DNA of 64,000 nucleotides from Leguminivora glycinivorella (taxonomy: Eukaryota > Arthropoda > Insecta > Lepidoptera > Tortricidae), in contig NC_062980.1 in the NCBI RefSeq assembly GCF_023078275.1, positions 6,436,401 through 6,500,400 of the forward strand, written 5' to 3'. The translations under genes were made by a program, and so were the position numbers. Shown piece by piece: positions 23,623 through 35,324 of this stretch (positions are counted from its first letter, which is position 1; each line of letters opens with the position of its first letter). Under the pieces are notes generated by a model, which worked only from the letters and a program-made list of their open reading frames with translations, did not search any database and was not told the DNA's origin.

Positions 23623-25275
23623 TAAAAACGAAAATTCCGACTTCAAGAAGATTGAGATGTCGCAACTTGTGAGCTCTTCTTACAATTCGGATCAATTCTT
23701 TGCAATTTTGTTAAAAAATATTTTTTTACCTGTCTATTGGTATAATATTTATGAAGGTACATTTATCAAACTAATAAATAAAATTAAATCATAACTCAAA
23801 CACGACTTCTCCCGTAACATAAAATCGACATGAAACAACTTTCGACGTATCGTGGTACCCATGCATTACTTAACTTGTCGCTTCATTTAAATTTGTTCCA
23901 TGCTGATCGAAAATGGCGTATCCACCCTCTATGTCATTTGCATATACACACCGGTTCCTTCTAAGATGCATCTATAATTTCTATATTGAATATTCTACTT
24001 TATCTTAAAATACATAAAGTATCTTACAAGAATACATTTATTATTAGACAGATATTTCATCAACTTTATTTTATCTGTATTAAAGCAGAAAATCAAAAGT
24101 ATAAGAACCGTGGATCAATCATGAACTGGAAGTAATTTACCTGTACAATCAAACATAGCGCGTGCGTAGTCCTATCAAGCTCTTACAAACCAATGTAACT
24201 TGAGCAGGAGTTCATACAATCTACTGTAGTAGTATAACGATCGTATACTGGTTATTTCTAGCTAACAAGTCGCATACGTTCATGAGACTTTTGGAACTTC
24301 GTTTCAAGTCTGCGACTCTGAAGATATCTAGCGCATTTCTAATACGATCTAAGTGCCTAATATTCATAAGTCTATATACCCTTTTCAAGGCAAGAACAAG
24401 TCTTGCATTTCTAGCTTAATTATTTCAGATTGCTGGCTGTCACTGTCCACGTCTGAACGCCAATTTGATATAATAATCTGGCCGTCGGATTAGCATATAT
24501 GAATTGTTTATCCCGTAACAGACATGACGGCAATTTGTGGGCATAATAGCCGGGTACAGTTGTTACACGGTAGCGGTAACTTAGTCTAGTTTTGTGGGCG
24601 AATTACGCAGATTTGGGTTTTTAAGTTGCACATATTATGTAGGAATTATCTCAGTTTTATTGCGTAAAAGCGTGCGATAAAAAAGTGCACTGAAAGTTCA
24701 TTCGAGATAAATGCCCTTGTTCAGTTGTTTTAGATATGTAGCCTAGAGTAGTCAATGGGTATAGATTTGAAAAGTATGTAAGTACCAAAGGTAAATCGAT
24801 ATGGCGTCTGGTAAAAGATATCTTCTAAACGAAACATTTTAAAACTATTTCAATCGCCTAAGTTCGAAGTATGGTCACCAAACTTTAAATTAATACAGCT
24901 ATCATAGTTCTAATATATTCCGTTTAGGAGTTATTGTCACAAGACGCATTTACTCCACCAGACGCAAAAATTCCGGTCGGTCTTATACTATTCAATAAAG
25001 TAAAATGGATATTTTACTAGCTCCTGGGTGGTGTAAAATATCTTGAGAGATTAGAAATCAAATAACTAATCAAATATTAAGCACTAGATATCTAGTAACT
25101 AAACTTGATAGCCTAGATGCAGATGGGTTCGGAACTTGCTCTAAAGTTATAACCCTTGCACCAGCGAGTCTGATATCTGTAACATTTTCTATGACTAGCA
25201 ATGCAGATACCTCCCAGGACGACGTCTCATAACTATAACAGTTATGCCACAGTGCACAGCACACTGCAGTAAGGT
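23623..25275. other. Non-coding stretch
   Basis: No gene or named repeat. A patch at 24430-24560 (GCTGTCACTGTCCACGTCTG to AATAGCCGGGTACAG) has mixed composition and TAAT cores. Confidence 0.4.
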
Positions 25276-25445
25276 ATAGATTTAGATTTAGATTTCTTTA
25301 TTGGTAAATATATAACAAAATTTACAGGTCAACAAAAGTTAGTACATTACAATGTGTAATACAATTCATAATATAAACAATTTCAATACCCTTAATTACA
25401 GTATTACAACCAGAATAACATATAAAAGCAGGTACATAGGTATTA
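25276..25445 (-). mobile_element. LINE 3' end, minus strand, (AAATCT)n tail
   Basis: Begins with tandem TAGATT hexamers (25277-25295) followed by TCTTTATTGGTAAATATATA. On the minus strand this is a 3' UTR running into a 6-bp tandem tail. Upstream extent is uncertain; no coding frame. Confidence 0.5.
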
Positions 25446-25649
25446 TTGATTTTCGGGACAACGAACGACTCCTTTTGAGGAATTCGTTGATGTTATAATA
25501 AGCAGACTCTAACTCTATATTAAGTGTAAAGAGTGCTTTACAGATATATCTGTGTTACTCAATCCTATGTCCTTACAAACTCGTATCATAAACGCTTTTA
25601 AAGTCACGCGTATGACTACGCGCCATGTTGCGGAATTTCATTCGAACTA

Positions 25650-25690
25650 TTTTTAACCCCCGACGCAAAAACGAAGGGGTGTTATAAGTT

Positions 25691-25722
<32 letters not shown>

Positions 25723-25761
25723 CCTGTCTGTCTGTCTGTCTGTCTATCTGTCCGTCTGTCC

Positions 25762-25797
<36 letters not shown>

Positions 25798-25975
25798 GTC
25801 TGTCTGTTTGTCTGTCTGTCTGTGTGTGTGTCTGTCTGTGGCATCGTAGCTGCCGAACGGATGAACCGATTTCGATTTAGTTTTTTTTGTTTGAAAGCTG
25901 AGTTAGTCGAGAGTGTTCTTAGCCATGTTTCATGAAAATCGGTGCACTATGTCGCGGTCGGGGGTTTTTTAAAAA
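25650..25975 (+). mobile_element. Microsatellite-bearing interspersed repeat
   Basis: Starts AACCCCCGACGCAAAAACGA, GGGGTGTTATAAGTTT, runs through a (GTCT)n array, then GTGGCATCGTAGCTGCCGAA, ATGAACCGATTTCGATTTAG, and ends near GCGGTCGGGGGTTTTTTAAA. I recognise the whole as a common lepidopteran repeat whose GTCT array is part of the element. A diverged inverted copy is at 35325-35495. The two cysteine/valine- or threonine/aspartate-repeat frames across it are artefacts of the array. Confidence 0.75.
25695..25838 (+). repeat. (GTCT)n microsatellite
   Basis: About 35 tetranucleotide units with a few CCGT, CTAT and GTGT interruptions; embedded in the repeat at 25650-25975. Confidence 0.95.
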
Positions 25976-25993
25976 TTTTCTTCTTACTAAACT

Positions 25994-26128
25994 GGGGGGT
26001 TACCATGACGTGCTAAAGCCGTTCAGTTTAGGTTGAGAGCTCTAGGGACGGAGCTATGTAACTACTATAGCTGTGTCCCTTTCTCTCAACCTAAACTGAA
26101 CGTCTTTAGTACGTCATGGTATAACCCC
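25994..26128. mobile_element. Palindromic MITE, ~135 bp
   Basis: GGGGTTACCATGACGTGCTA ... GTTCAGTTTAGGTTGAGAG pairs with CTCTCAACCTAAACTGAAC ... GTACGTCATGGTATAACCCC. Arms are about 45 bp with few mismatches. Confidence 0.75.
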
Positions 26129-26315
26129 TGGTTATAACCCCCCTGAACTGTCACCCCATACATCAGAATAACAGCGCCCTTCTGACAATAGTCATATATT
26201 TCTGGTCAAGCTTTAGTACGCAGATTGATATGCGCTACGGTACAAATTTGAGTTACATAAACCTCGATGTCACATCATACGCTGCGTTTTAAACCAACTA
26301 CTCATCAGCTGCGTT

Positions 26316-26364
26316 TTCAGGAATGAATATTACCATTTTTAAAATGGTAATATTCATTCCTGAA
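26316..26364. repeat. Perfect 24-bp inverted repeat with 1-base spacer
   Basis: The left arm 26316-26339 begins TTCAGGAATGAATATTACCA; the right arm 26341-26364 is its exact complement. A single T separates them. No surrounding element explains it. Confidence 0.8.
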
Positions 26365-28789
26365 ATCGTGACAGTTTTAATAAGATATCATACGGGAATG
26401 TTATTCTTTGTAAACCATAACTGTCGGTGTCGTTATAAAATGTACCAATTTGACGTTGCCATACTGTTGTTTACAGGGTTTAATGTACAACCTGGACTGT
26501 CCAAGATTACGGACTTTTAACCCTCAGATGACAGTGTTCAGTCGATATTATTTCACGGTTTCGTAGTTTCGCAATTTATAATCAATATTTTGCAGTGAAT
26601 AGCTCAATTTAATATTAAAATTTACGTTGAAAATAACGTAAATAGTCACTATTATGCACATTTTTCACTCAGACTTTCACTATTAGTCACTATTTCCACA
26701 GAAGACTGCCTTTTAATGTCCTGTGGCAGCTTATTTAATAGGTAATAGTGTTATCTGCAAAACAAAATCATCTTTATGAATATGTGGCGAAATAAGTTAT
26801 GGTTTACATTATCACATTTTATAATTCCTTTGTTTTACTATAACAAGAATATGCCAGAAAATATTCCTTCTTTGTCTGATACTTAATTCGGTATATAGAC
26901 TACATTTACAAGCTTAGAAGTTTGTTCCTGTAAAAACTACTTTCAATAAAATCATAAGTTTCCCCCAATTCTATAATGACGCATATGAAATTATAAGTAT
27001 GTAAAAGGCACGTAGTACCTTGTGCTTCTATTGCAGGTGCATGGTTTACCATACACCTGTAATGGCTGTAACACAGAGTTGCACCGCCTTTGGCGCGCAC
27101 GCGTCGGCTGCGCGGGCTGATGCGCAAACCACCGCTTTTTATACAAAAGGCTTATGTCTATAGAATATTAGTGACGCTTAGGTCGTTTTTGAATTAAAGG
27201 CTAGATTAGGCCTCAATAAACATGGTCGCCACTTTACGCTGGACGTTGGGCGAAATTGATAGTGGTCGGTAGTATGATACTAAATAAAACTATGTGCCCA
27301 TTAAACAGAGTACTTTGCTACTTCAAGCTACATTAAAAAATAATTAAATAACTGCCTTATGTAGTCAAGCTCTAAATTGTTAACCTCCTGTTGTAGGTAG
27401 ATGAAAAACGAATGTTCTGTTGATCTATCGATTTTCCTAGACAATCTTTACAACAAATTTCCATTTGATTTTTATTTTTAATACCTAACGTTAGAATGTA
27501 CAATATGGTTCATGCCCAAAGTGACTTTAACAACTGTTAATAATACTTATTTTTAAGAGATCTTTATGAAGATTGATTATCGAAGAAAACCTGACTCGAA
27601 TTAGATTAAAACACTGGTATTAGAATAGTAAGTCAGAAGTCAGAACATAGGCTATCAATGGCTAACATTATCTACTAGTATAACGGCACAATGGCCGCAG
27701 GACGCATGCGTACCTTGTTGCCCCGAGCTTAATCGATGCTAAATTAAACTAGCCCAGTTTATAGTAAGGGGAGTCTGTTAATCCTTAGCTGTAGGTCTAT
27801 TGCGAATTGAAATATACTGGCCATGCAGTAGCGATGCGCTATAGCAGTTGAAATAACTTGGCATTAAAATTTAGACCCATATTGACGAATTTCTATGACT
27901 GCTTATTCCTAAGTAGTTCTTGACATATGTATTTTAATGTGATAGACACACATATTGAGAGTTCCATTTGTATTTTTTGGTACGGAACCCTAAAAAGATC
28001 GAATGAGACGTCGGGTAACCTGAAGGTTGGCTCATTCCCAGCCCGAAGCTTTCAGTGTGAGACTCTTGGGCAGTTAGGCACCTTTCAATGGGAACGGGAG
28101 TGAGGAACTTTTCCTACTCTGTTTATTTGGGTACTTTATTATGTTATAGTTTTATTTCTTCAGTGAAATTTGATAAAATGCTGATCAAAATATTGACCTC
28201 TTTTATAGTGTAGGTTGAATATTTACATTTCAATACCTGTACATTCTTAATCAAATTATAATTCAGGTGTTTTACGAGAAGAAAAACCTAAATTACTTAT
28301 TTTAATTAAATCCTAGAACTGCATTACAGAAGGAAATTATCCATTAACTTATACTACCAATTAAATACAGAGAATAAACTAATATTTATTGCTGTTTGAA
28401 TAAAACATAATAAAAGAGGTAAACATTGAAGAATCGTGTGAATGACACAGAGTAATAAATTAGCTTTCTTTTCCCGCAGATTACAAGTGACCGCGGCTTC
28501 CGAAGTTAATTAATAATCCGGTTTTATCTAAGACGACACTTGGAGTCAACTTTTTCTTGTAATGATGTATTTTATGTCATGGACAGTGTTAAGGTTATAT
28601 TAATAGACATTGGTTTTACCTCTATCCGATTATAGAATTTTTTGGCCTCTCCTATCATTATAGTGTAAAACATCGGCAACTCATACGCTGAATTGGTATA
28701 ATTATACGTAAAGAATTGTTGTTAAATATTAACAATAAGTATATTCGTTTTACCTTTATGATTGGACTGATGATTGAATTGCAATAATG
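26365..28789. other. Non-coding stretch
   Basis: No supported gene. At 27981-27997 TACGGAACCCTAAAAA matches the terminal inverted repeat of the element at 32985-33530 and may be a relic. A GC-rich patch lies at 27060-27130. An island at 28480-28560 has mixed composition. Confidence 0.4.
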
Positions 28790-28802
28790 ATGAGCCACCT
28801 AT

Positions 28803-28965
28803 GGGTTAAATTGTGGCGTAGGCGAGAGGCTGGCAACCTGTCACTGCAATGTCACAGTTTCGTTTTCTTTCAACCCCTTATTTTCCAAGAGTGGCACTGA
28901 AGCTTTAGTAGTTTCATGTGTTCTGCCCACCCCTTTATGGGATACAGACGTGATTGTATGTATGT
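28803..28965 (+). mobile_element. SINE-like retroposon with 13-bp target duplication
   Basis: About 163 bp from TTAAATTGTGGCGTAGGCGA, through TTGCCAACC-type and GTGGCACTGAAGC motifs and CCCCTTTATGGGATACAGAC, to a (TGTA)n tail. It is flanked by ATGAGCCACCTAT at 28790-28802 and 28966-28978. Length and position of this duplication show target-primed reverse transcription. A second copy starts at about 33879. No tRNA boxes were found, so the head could be of other origin or it is a truncated LINE tail. Confidence 0.85.
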
Positions 28966-28978
28966 ATGAGCCACCTAT

Positions 28979-29715
28979 TGATATTTGCGGTAAACATTAT
29001 GCAGTTACTCTGGCACTGCGACACTGTCCCTAGAAAAGAGCCATAGGAATGGGCCATTTTATTTTCAAAGTTCTCCACCCTACTTTTTTTGTAACATGGG
29101 TTAAGGCGATTCATACGATTCTGAGTGAAAATCACATAAAAAATTCCAAATCCAAAAAAAAAGTGGGATAGACAACTTTGAAAAAAAATGGTCCGAATAC
29201 GTAGAAAATTTTCTGTCGCTTTTTTCTACTGACAAGTCTTGTCTATTTTAGTACATATACTTACCTACTTTATATTAATTATGATTCACCCACGCTTCAC
29301 ATGTTTGACATTTTTCGGAGCATGTCCCGTGAGACTCATGATATCGGTTAATTCAAGTCCATTAGCAGGTCAAAGAAAAAGTGGTTCGTTATCTAAACAT
29401 CGTGAAATGTCATGATCATGACGTCATTAATGATTTCGTCGGGAGAACATATAACGAGGCCTCGTAAACTTTAATGTCGTCAAGACAAATCGTTTTATTG
29501 GATTCGTTATCTTATCTTTTTAATTGGGGGGTAATTAGTATGTACTTAGTGGTTTCCGTAAATCAGTGTGTCAACTTTTAAAATTACATTATGTAGGTGT
29601 TTTTTGATAATTTTACAATGGCGTCAATGGCAGACAAATATTTGTAGCTAGCCATCGCAATTTCAAGCCAAGCGCATTTTCTTGGAAACTCTTCTTAGTC
29701 GCAGTGGAACATTGT
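28979..29715. other. Non-coding stretch
   Basis: Nothing coding. An island at about 29390-29530 contains ATGATCATGACGTCATTAAT (overlapping CRE-like TGACGTCA and homeodomain cores) and GAGGCCTCG. Confidence 0.35.
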
Positions 29716-30460
29716 AATTCATAATTCATAATTCATAATTCATTTATTGCATTTGTAATCATGTGTTACACAAGGTCTTACAATAGGCTATTCACAGCAA
29801 AATATCACATGAACCCTGTTAGGGTATACAGCAACATACTTAACTAAGACTAAAACTATAATTATTTACATAAAATGGATTTTTAAATAACATGCATTTT
29901 AAGCAACATTTCATTACACGGACATGTAGTGGCAAAAATTATTTTGAAATTGATAAAATTTATTCGTATAAATTTTAATTTAATTAATTTATAAACATTT
30001 TCATTTTTAGGTTTTATTTAATTAATACTAATAAATAATACTTCATTAATGGAATTAAATGTCAACAATAAAATAACTAAATTGAAATTCAATAATAGAA
30101 AACCTAATTGTATGCAATAATAAATTAGAAATAAATTGGATTATTAAAATTATAAATTTACTGATATATTATTTAATTCTTTCTATTATATATTATTTTA
30201 CATGTCTAAGATTGTATCATTGAAAAACTCATCTATAGAATAATAACATTTTTTAATTAATAACTCTTTTAATTTTCGTTTAAACACTTCATCTTTAGTT
30301 TCGTTTTTTATTTCATCTGGTATTTTGTTAGCTATTAATATGCATCGGTAATACGGACCATTTCTGAACATTGCCAGTGTTGAAGGGGTAATTCATGCAA
30401 GCTCGTTTACATTATTTCGTCTCTGTACTTCATTTAGTTTAGCTATATAAATATCTAAGC
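29716..30460 (-). pseudogene. 3' part of a non-LTR retrotransposon (broken reverse transcriptase C-terminus)
   Basis: On the minus strand, from about 30447 down to the stop TAA at 30198-30200, one frame gives IAKLNEVQRRNNVNELA, an in-frame TGA, then ITPSTLAMFRNGPYYRC ... KIPDEIKNETKDEVFKRKL ... KKCYYSIDEFFNDTI. The KCYYSIDEFF ending also occurs in the LINE fragment at 56535-56810. The 3' UTR continues to a tandem ATTCATA tail at 29717-29745. This is a jockey/CR1-type LINE C-terminal region by general appearance. The in-frame stop and missing 5' part make it dead. Confidence 0.75.
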
Positions 30461-31965
30461 ACACCTAAGTTGACACTTCAGAATCACTTAAGTATACGAA
30501 TTGACAGAAATAATATCTCGAACTGTATGCATGCATTTTTTTATTGGTATTAAAAAAAAGTAGTCGTAGCATATTAATAACTATTCAATGCATCCACGCA
30601 CACAAGTTCAAACTGGAATACCACAAAAAAACTTGACAACAATACATCAATACAAGATCTAGTTTGTCTAAGAAGTGGGCGCGCCGTGGGGGTCCATTAC
30701 AAATTTAAGAAAACCGCCGCCAGCGTCACTGGCTTCATACACTTTGTAGGTTAGTTTACTGTTTGATAGCTGCAAATGATAACTTTGTATGTATCCAGAT
30801 AATGTTTTGAATAATGAGCCGTAGGAGTCACCGAGTCCACCCGAAAATAACCGAAAGGTCGCTCGGGCTAAATGTCACAGTAGGTATGCGAGGTTAGGCG
30901 AGTGCCGCGAGCTATCGACTATCGATTGTTTATCGATAAGTATTCTTCACTAATCATACGGTAATGGTAGTGGATACCGACTTTTGCCAGTGGCGAATTT
31001 TTGAGTATTTAATTGGCGTGCCCAGTGGATATTTGCATAATTTATACTGTTACAATTACAATTAAATGCTGGGTTAAGCAGTCTTAAATGTCATGTTAGC
31101 CAAGAATTGTCTTCTACTTAACCTGCTCTACTTGTGTAATTATGCTTAAGTTATTGAAATAATTAAACACAACTTTCAAAATAAGTGTAGGTATTGGTTT
31201 ATCATTGATTTCCCGCATAAAAAACAGAGTCCATCAGTCCCAGGTCATAAAGGTTCTATTGCTTTAAGTATTAGGGAGATAGAAAATAACAACTTCATAA
31301 TTACCTACTAATATGGTTTATAAGTTGTGTACATGCGTAGGTATGTAATTGCGTTTTTCCATCAGGTTTACCGACTCACATTTTATTGAGACGCCTTGTT
31401 TACACCATACTGCTACTCTTTGATAACTGAATCTTCAAAGCTTTCTCCATGGTACCCATGTAATACGTAAGCACAAATATCTGCAGGTAGCTGACATACG
31501 CGTCCCGTCCCTGATAAAGTAGATAATTTAAGGACTGCCCTTTCAGTTCATCATAATAAATCTTCCACTACTCAAGTACGCTAACCAGTCACACATACAT
31601 ACTTCAAAATAAAATGCATGCGATCGCATACGACTACGGATTTTGCCCGACTTGAGTACAAGCTAAAAGTTGTCAACACTAGTTGACATTTGCGTCAAGT
31701 CCAGTGGAGCAGGTTAGGCTAGACCAATTACCTTATTTCATTCCGGCTATGAATATGTATTATGATTTCACAATAACTCTCGTTTGGATAAATGACGGAC
31801 TGGCGACAGTTAGGCGAGATATCTCGTCAAATGGGATTGGTAAACCCTTACTTATAGTATAGATTATACAAAAGAATATGAAACATACGTGTATTAAATT
31901 GAAGAACGAATAATTTTTAGTTTCTTTTAAATATGTAGATAGATAGATAGATTTATATTACCTAC
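30461..31965. other. Non-coding stretch
   Basis: No gene. A TATCGA cluster with TATCGATA occurs at 30910-30940. A short GATA tandem is at 31935-31950. Confidence 0.4.
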
Positions 31966-31969
31966 ACTA

Positions 31970-32060
31970 TTTACCCGAGATCAATTCCCGTCTCAGCAGC
32001 TGCTGTCTGACTTAGTCGATTTTTCTTTAGTGTTTGATGTGTATTTCAGTTTATAATCGA
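31970..32060 (+). mobile_element. tRNA-like SINE fragment, second copy
   Basis: GAGATCAATTCCCGTCTCAG, GACTTAGTCGATTTTTCTTTAG and GTATTTCAGTTTATAAT follow in the same order as at 14520-14600. Heavily decayed. Confidence 0.45.
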
Positions 32061-32984
32061 TTGTTTGAAGTAAGTGTAATGGCGTTCGCCCATCTGGTCG
32101 ACTAGCACTCCTCACTATACTTTTAAGTATAATTTTGATTCAGAAATAAATGATCATCTAAGAAACAAGAGCAGGTCACTATCTTGCCGCAGGCTCCATC
32201 ATCATGTCTATTTTAAGAATTAAAAAAAATTAAATTGAAATAAATCGCTATCTAAATTCAACCTTAACTCGTTCCATATTGAGGGCATATTTTATTGTCA
32301 TAATGATTTTCTTTTGTTTTATAAATTTGACATCATCTATTAACTTTACACAGCTCGTATATCATTTGATGGTGTTATCAGAAGTCATTCTTAAAATTTA
32401 TTCACTAAAGTTCATGTTTGTATCACAGGAAATTATACGATTAGGTGCTTAATGCGCACGCGTGTTCTGTATGAACTTTTTCCATCATTAAGCGTAAACT
32501 GTTTACTTTACGAACCTCGTATCTTACACGATAGTTTTATTAGAATGAATCTTATACGTTTGAAGTCACTGTTTAAATTTTCTTATAAGGTTGAATCGTT
32601 TTTTCTCTCAATAATCGTAAGATGCGAGTTAGGTGCGCGTGCGCGTAATGGCGACAGGTGCAGATCTGTGATTATGCAAACGAAATGTTTCTTTAGTGTA
32701 ATATTACTGTAATTGCAGTTTGGCTGCTCAGATTGTTGTTTAGTACATGTAATAACAGCATAACATAAACACACCTGTATTCCAAAAGGGGTAGGCATAT
32801 CAGTTAGCACAAGTATCAGTGGCTCTCTTAGCAATTAACCATTTAGGCCTCGAGCTAATCGTCAAACCATATGTGACGCTGATAGAAAACTGTCCCATCT
32901 TGTCCTTTCTCTGTATGATACATTCTTACATATTATCCCCAAATTGTGTTAACAATATTGAAGCATTTACGGGCTCGATCGCTA
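32061..32984. other. AT-rich non-coding stretch
   Basis: Overlapping 86- and 83-codon frames on opposite strands (32452-32834) have no recognisable family. No repeat identified. Confidence 0.4.
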
Positions 32985-33532
32985 TTTTTTAGGGTTCCGT
33001 AGTCAACTAGGAACCCTTATAGTTTCGCCATGTCTGTCTGTCCATCCGTCCGTCCGTCCGTCCGTCCGCGGATAATCTCAGTAACCGTAAGCACTAGAAA
33101 GCTGAAATTTGGTACCAATATGTATATCAATCACGCCAACAAAGTGCAAAAATAAAAAATGGAAAAAAATGTTTTATTAGGGTACCCCCCCTACATGTAA
33201 AGTGGGGGATGATATTTTTTTTTCATTCCAACCCCAACGTGTGATATATTGTTGGATAGGTATTCAAAAATGAATAAGGGTTTACTAAGATCGTTTTTTG
33301 ATAATATTAATATTTTCTGAAATAATCGCTCCTAAAGGAAAAAAAAGTGCGTCCCCCCCCCTCTAACCATATGTTTAAAAAATATGAAAAAAATCACAAA
33401 AGTAGAACTCTATGAAGACTTTCTAGGAAAATTGTTTTGAACTTGATAGGTTCAGTAGTTTTTGAGAAAAATACGAAAAACTACGGAACCCTACACTGAG
33501 CGTGGCCCGACACGCTCTTGGCCGGTTTTTTT
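32985..33532. mobile_element. Lepidopteran TIR repeat, ~0.55 kb
   Basis: Begins TTTTTAGGGTTCCGTAGTCA and ends AAACTACGGAACCCTACACT followed by GGCCCGACACGCTCTTGGCC. Inverted AGGGTTCCGTAGT / ACTACGGAACCCT is seen near the ends. It includes a short (CCGT)n run at 33045-33067. I recognise it as an abundant moth repeat. It has no intact coding frame. Confidence 0.7.
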
Positions 33533-33878
33533 ATTTTTTAATAAATAATAAAGCTATCACGCTCGATTCTGTATGGCCACAGAATATATAATAGTACAAG
33601 TACAGAAGGCTCACTCCTTTGATGTTCACAAAATGCCACCATTCTAAATTCTTACCTACATTAACAAACGGACCGCACGCGAGCAGCCAACATTGAATTT
33701 TATTTCGGCGCGCGAAGGTCGTCGCCAATTGAATGGGCCGCGAACTCGCGGCCGCTGACATATACTTGTAGCGCGGCGATAGAATCGCGGAGTGAGCCGC
33801 CCCTGGTATGACCCATTTGACCTGGACTAGCCTTGGACTTTATATCAACGTGATTTTCTGCATTTCATACAAGGTGGA
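33533..33878. other. Non-coding stretch with GC-rich core
   Basis: A GC-rich island at 33665-33800 (GCGCGCGAAGGTCGTCGCC; GGGCCGCGAACTCGCGGCCG). The frame on the minus strand (33531-33761) is not assignable. Possibly regulatory. Confidence 0.3.
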
Positions 33879-34516
33879 TTAAATTGTGGCGTAGGCGAGA
33901 GGCTGGCAACTTGTCACTGCAATGTCACAATTTGGATTTCTTTCAACCCCTTTTTGCCACGAGTGGCACTGAAACTTAGTAGTTCATATGCTCTGCCTAC
34001 CCCTTTATGGAATACAGGCGTGATTATATGTATGTATGTTAGGGTGGTCCAAAAAAATTTTTTTTTATTGTTTGAGCTCCACATGGTTATTTCTACACGA
34101 AAACATATTAAAATCATTGCAACCAATTTTGAGAACAATCAGACTTTATTTAGAGGTCGCTCAAAATAATGCAATAATGCCATACTGAAATGTATGAAAT
34201 GAATTTGACTAAAGAAAAAATCTTACATGGAGGTATTTTAATGGTTTAATTATATTTTTCCCTATTTCATTAGAGCTAAATAAAACATGAACCGGGTAGT
34301 TTGCAATGTTTTAATTATTTCGGTTTTTATTTTATTATAGGAGATATCCAATTTTAAATGTATCTTGAGCGACCTGTAAATAATGAGCAAATGGGTTAAA
34401 ATTTGGTACATAAACTACTAATTCATAATAGAACAAAGGGAACCATGTGGAGAAACGATTAGTCATATTTATTTTACTTCCATACAAATGCGGACCACCC
34501 TAATGTATGTATGCAT
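33879..34516 (+). mobile_element. Second SINE-like copy, interrupted in its (TGTA)n tail by a MITE
   Basis: 33879-34039 matches 28805-28965 (GTGGCGTAGGCGAGAGGCTG, TTTATGGAATACAGGCGTGA, then TGTA repeats). The TGTA tail resumes at 34503-34516 after a 463-bp insertion. Removing 34040-34502 restores a continuous TATG tail. Confidence 0.85.
34040..34502. mobile_element. MITE with TAGGGTGGTCC ends, nested
   Basis: Inverted ends TAGGGTGGTCC (34040-34050) and GGACCACCCTA (34492-34502). The interior is AT-rich with no transposase; overlapping 74- and 71-codon frames are incidental. Because the target was a tandem tail, the duplication length cannot be read. Confidence 0.85.
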
Positions 34517-34814
34517 ATAAGATCACTTTTGTATTTCTAAATCAATGTATGTTTTCCTTGACCTACATCTTTTTATACATTGACAAGTATCGCAGCTCGC
34601 ATCTCTGAACAAAATAAAAGAAAATCATATATCAATAATCAACAATGAACCCACAACTTGTTTGACCTTTACTCACTGACAGACAATTTCCTCTCCTTTA
34701 TCCGAAGGCACGCGTGTCTACAATACACATTAATCAATCGATTACCGTAACACAGAAAACGTGTTGCAACAGAAGCTGGTTATCAAACAATACAGATTAT
34801 TTTCCAATATTAAT

Positions 34815-35099
34815 GGGCATTTTCAGAATTTGGGACACCCCAATTAGCGTAAGTTGTTAACACAAATGAACTCGCTGTCAGTTTTGTGACAACAATCTGA
34901 CGATTAAGCAAAAAATCTGTCTAAAAATGTACTTTTTTCACATTCTTAATGTAGATTATCGCTTAAAGTTTATGTAATTAACACAAAAACAATATTTTTA
35001 TAGAAATTTCATGCTTAATTATCGTCACAAAACTGACAGTGAGTAAATTTTTGTTAACAACTTACGCTAATTGGGGGGTCCCAAATTCTGAAAATGCCC
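34815..35099. mobile_element. Palindromic MITE, 285 bp, TAAT flanks
   Basis: GGGCATTTTCAGAATTTGGG ... AATTAGCGTAAGTTGTTAAC pairs with GTTAACAACTTACGCTAATT ... CCCAAATTCTGAAAATGCCC. Inner arms (CTGTCAGTTTTGTGAC / GTCACAAAACTGACAG) also pair. TAAT flanks both ends (34811-34814 and 35100-35103). Confidence 0.85.
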
Positions 35100-35324
35100 T
35101 AATACTTCTTAGTCTTTTTACTGTTGTGTGGAATAAATTTTCTTGGATAAATTCAAAAGTGTTGACTGTAAATTCAGAAGAAATAAGGTCTGATTTATGA
35201 AGCACTGCTTTAATTACTCATGCACTGTTAGTACTTGAAAATAGAAGTAGGCACTTTAAAAACGGTTGAATTAAGGAGTGATAACCACGATACAAAATTT
35301 AAATTAAAAAAAAACAGATATACT

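Noticed and set aside
25653..25935. Repeat-protein genes on both strands (CVCLS- and TDRQ-type frames)
   Set aside because: Pure translation of the GTCT microsatellite.
34040..34050. Telomere-like TTAGGG
   Set aside because: A single occurrence that is the terminal inverted repeat of a MITE.
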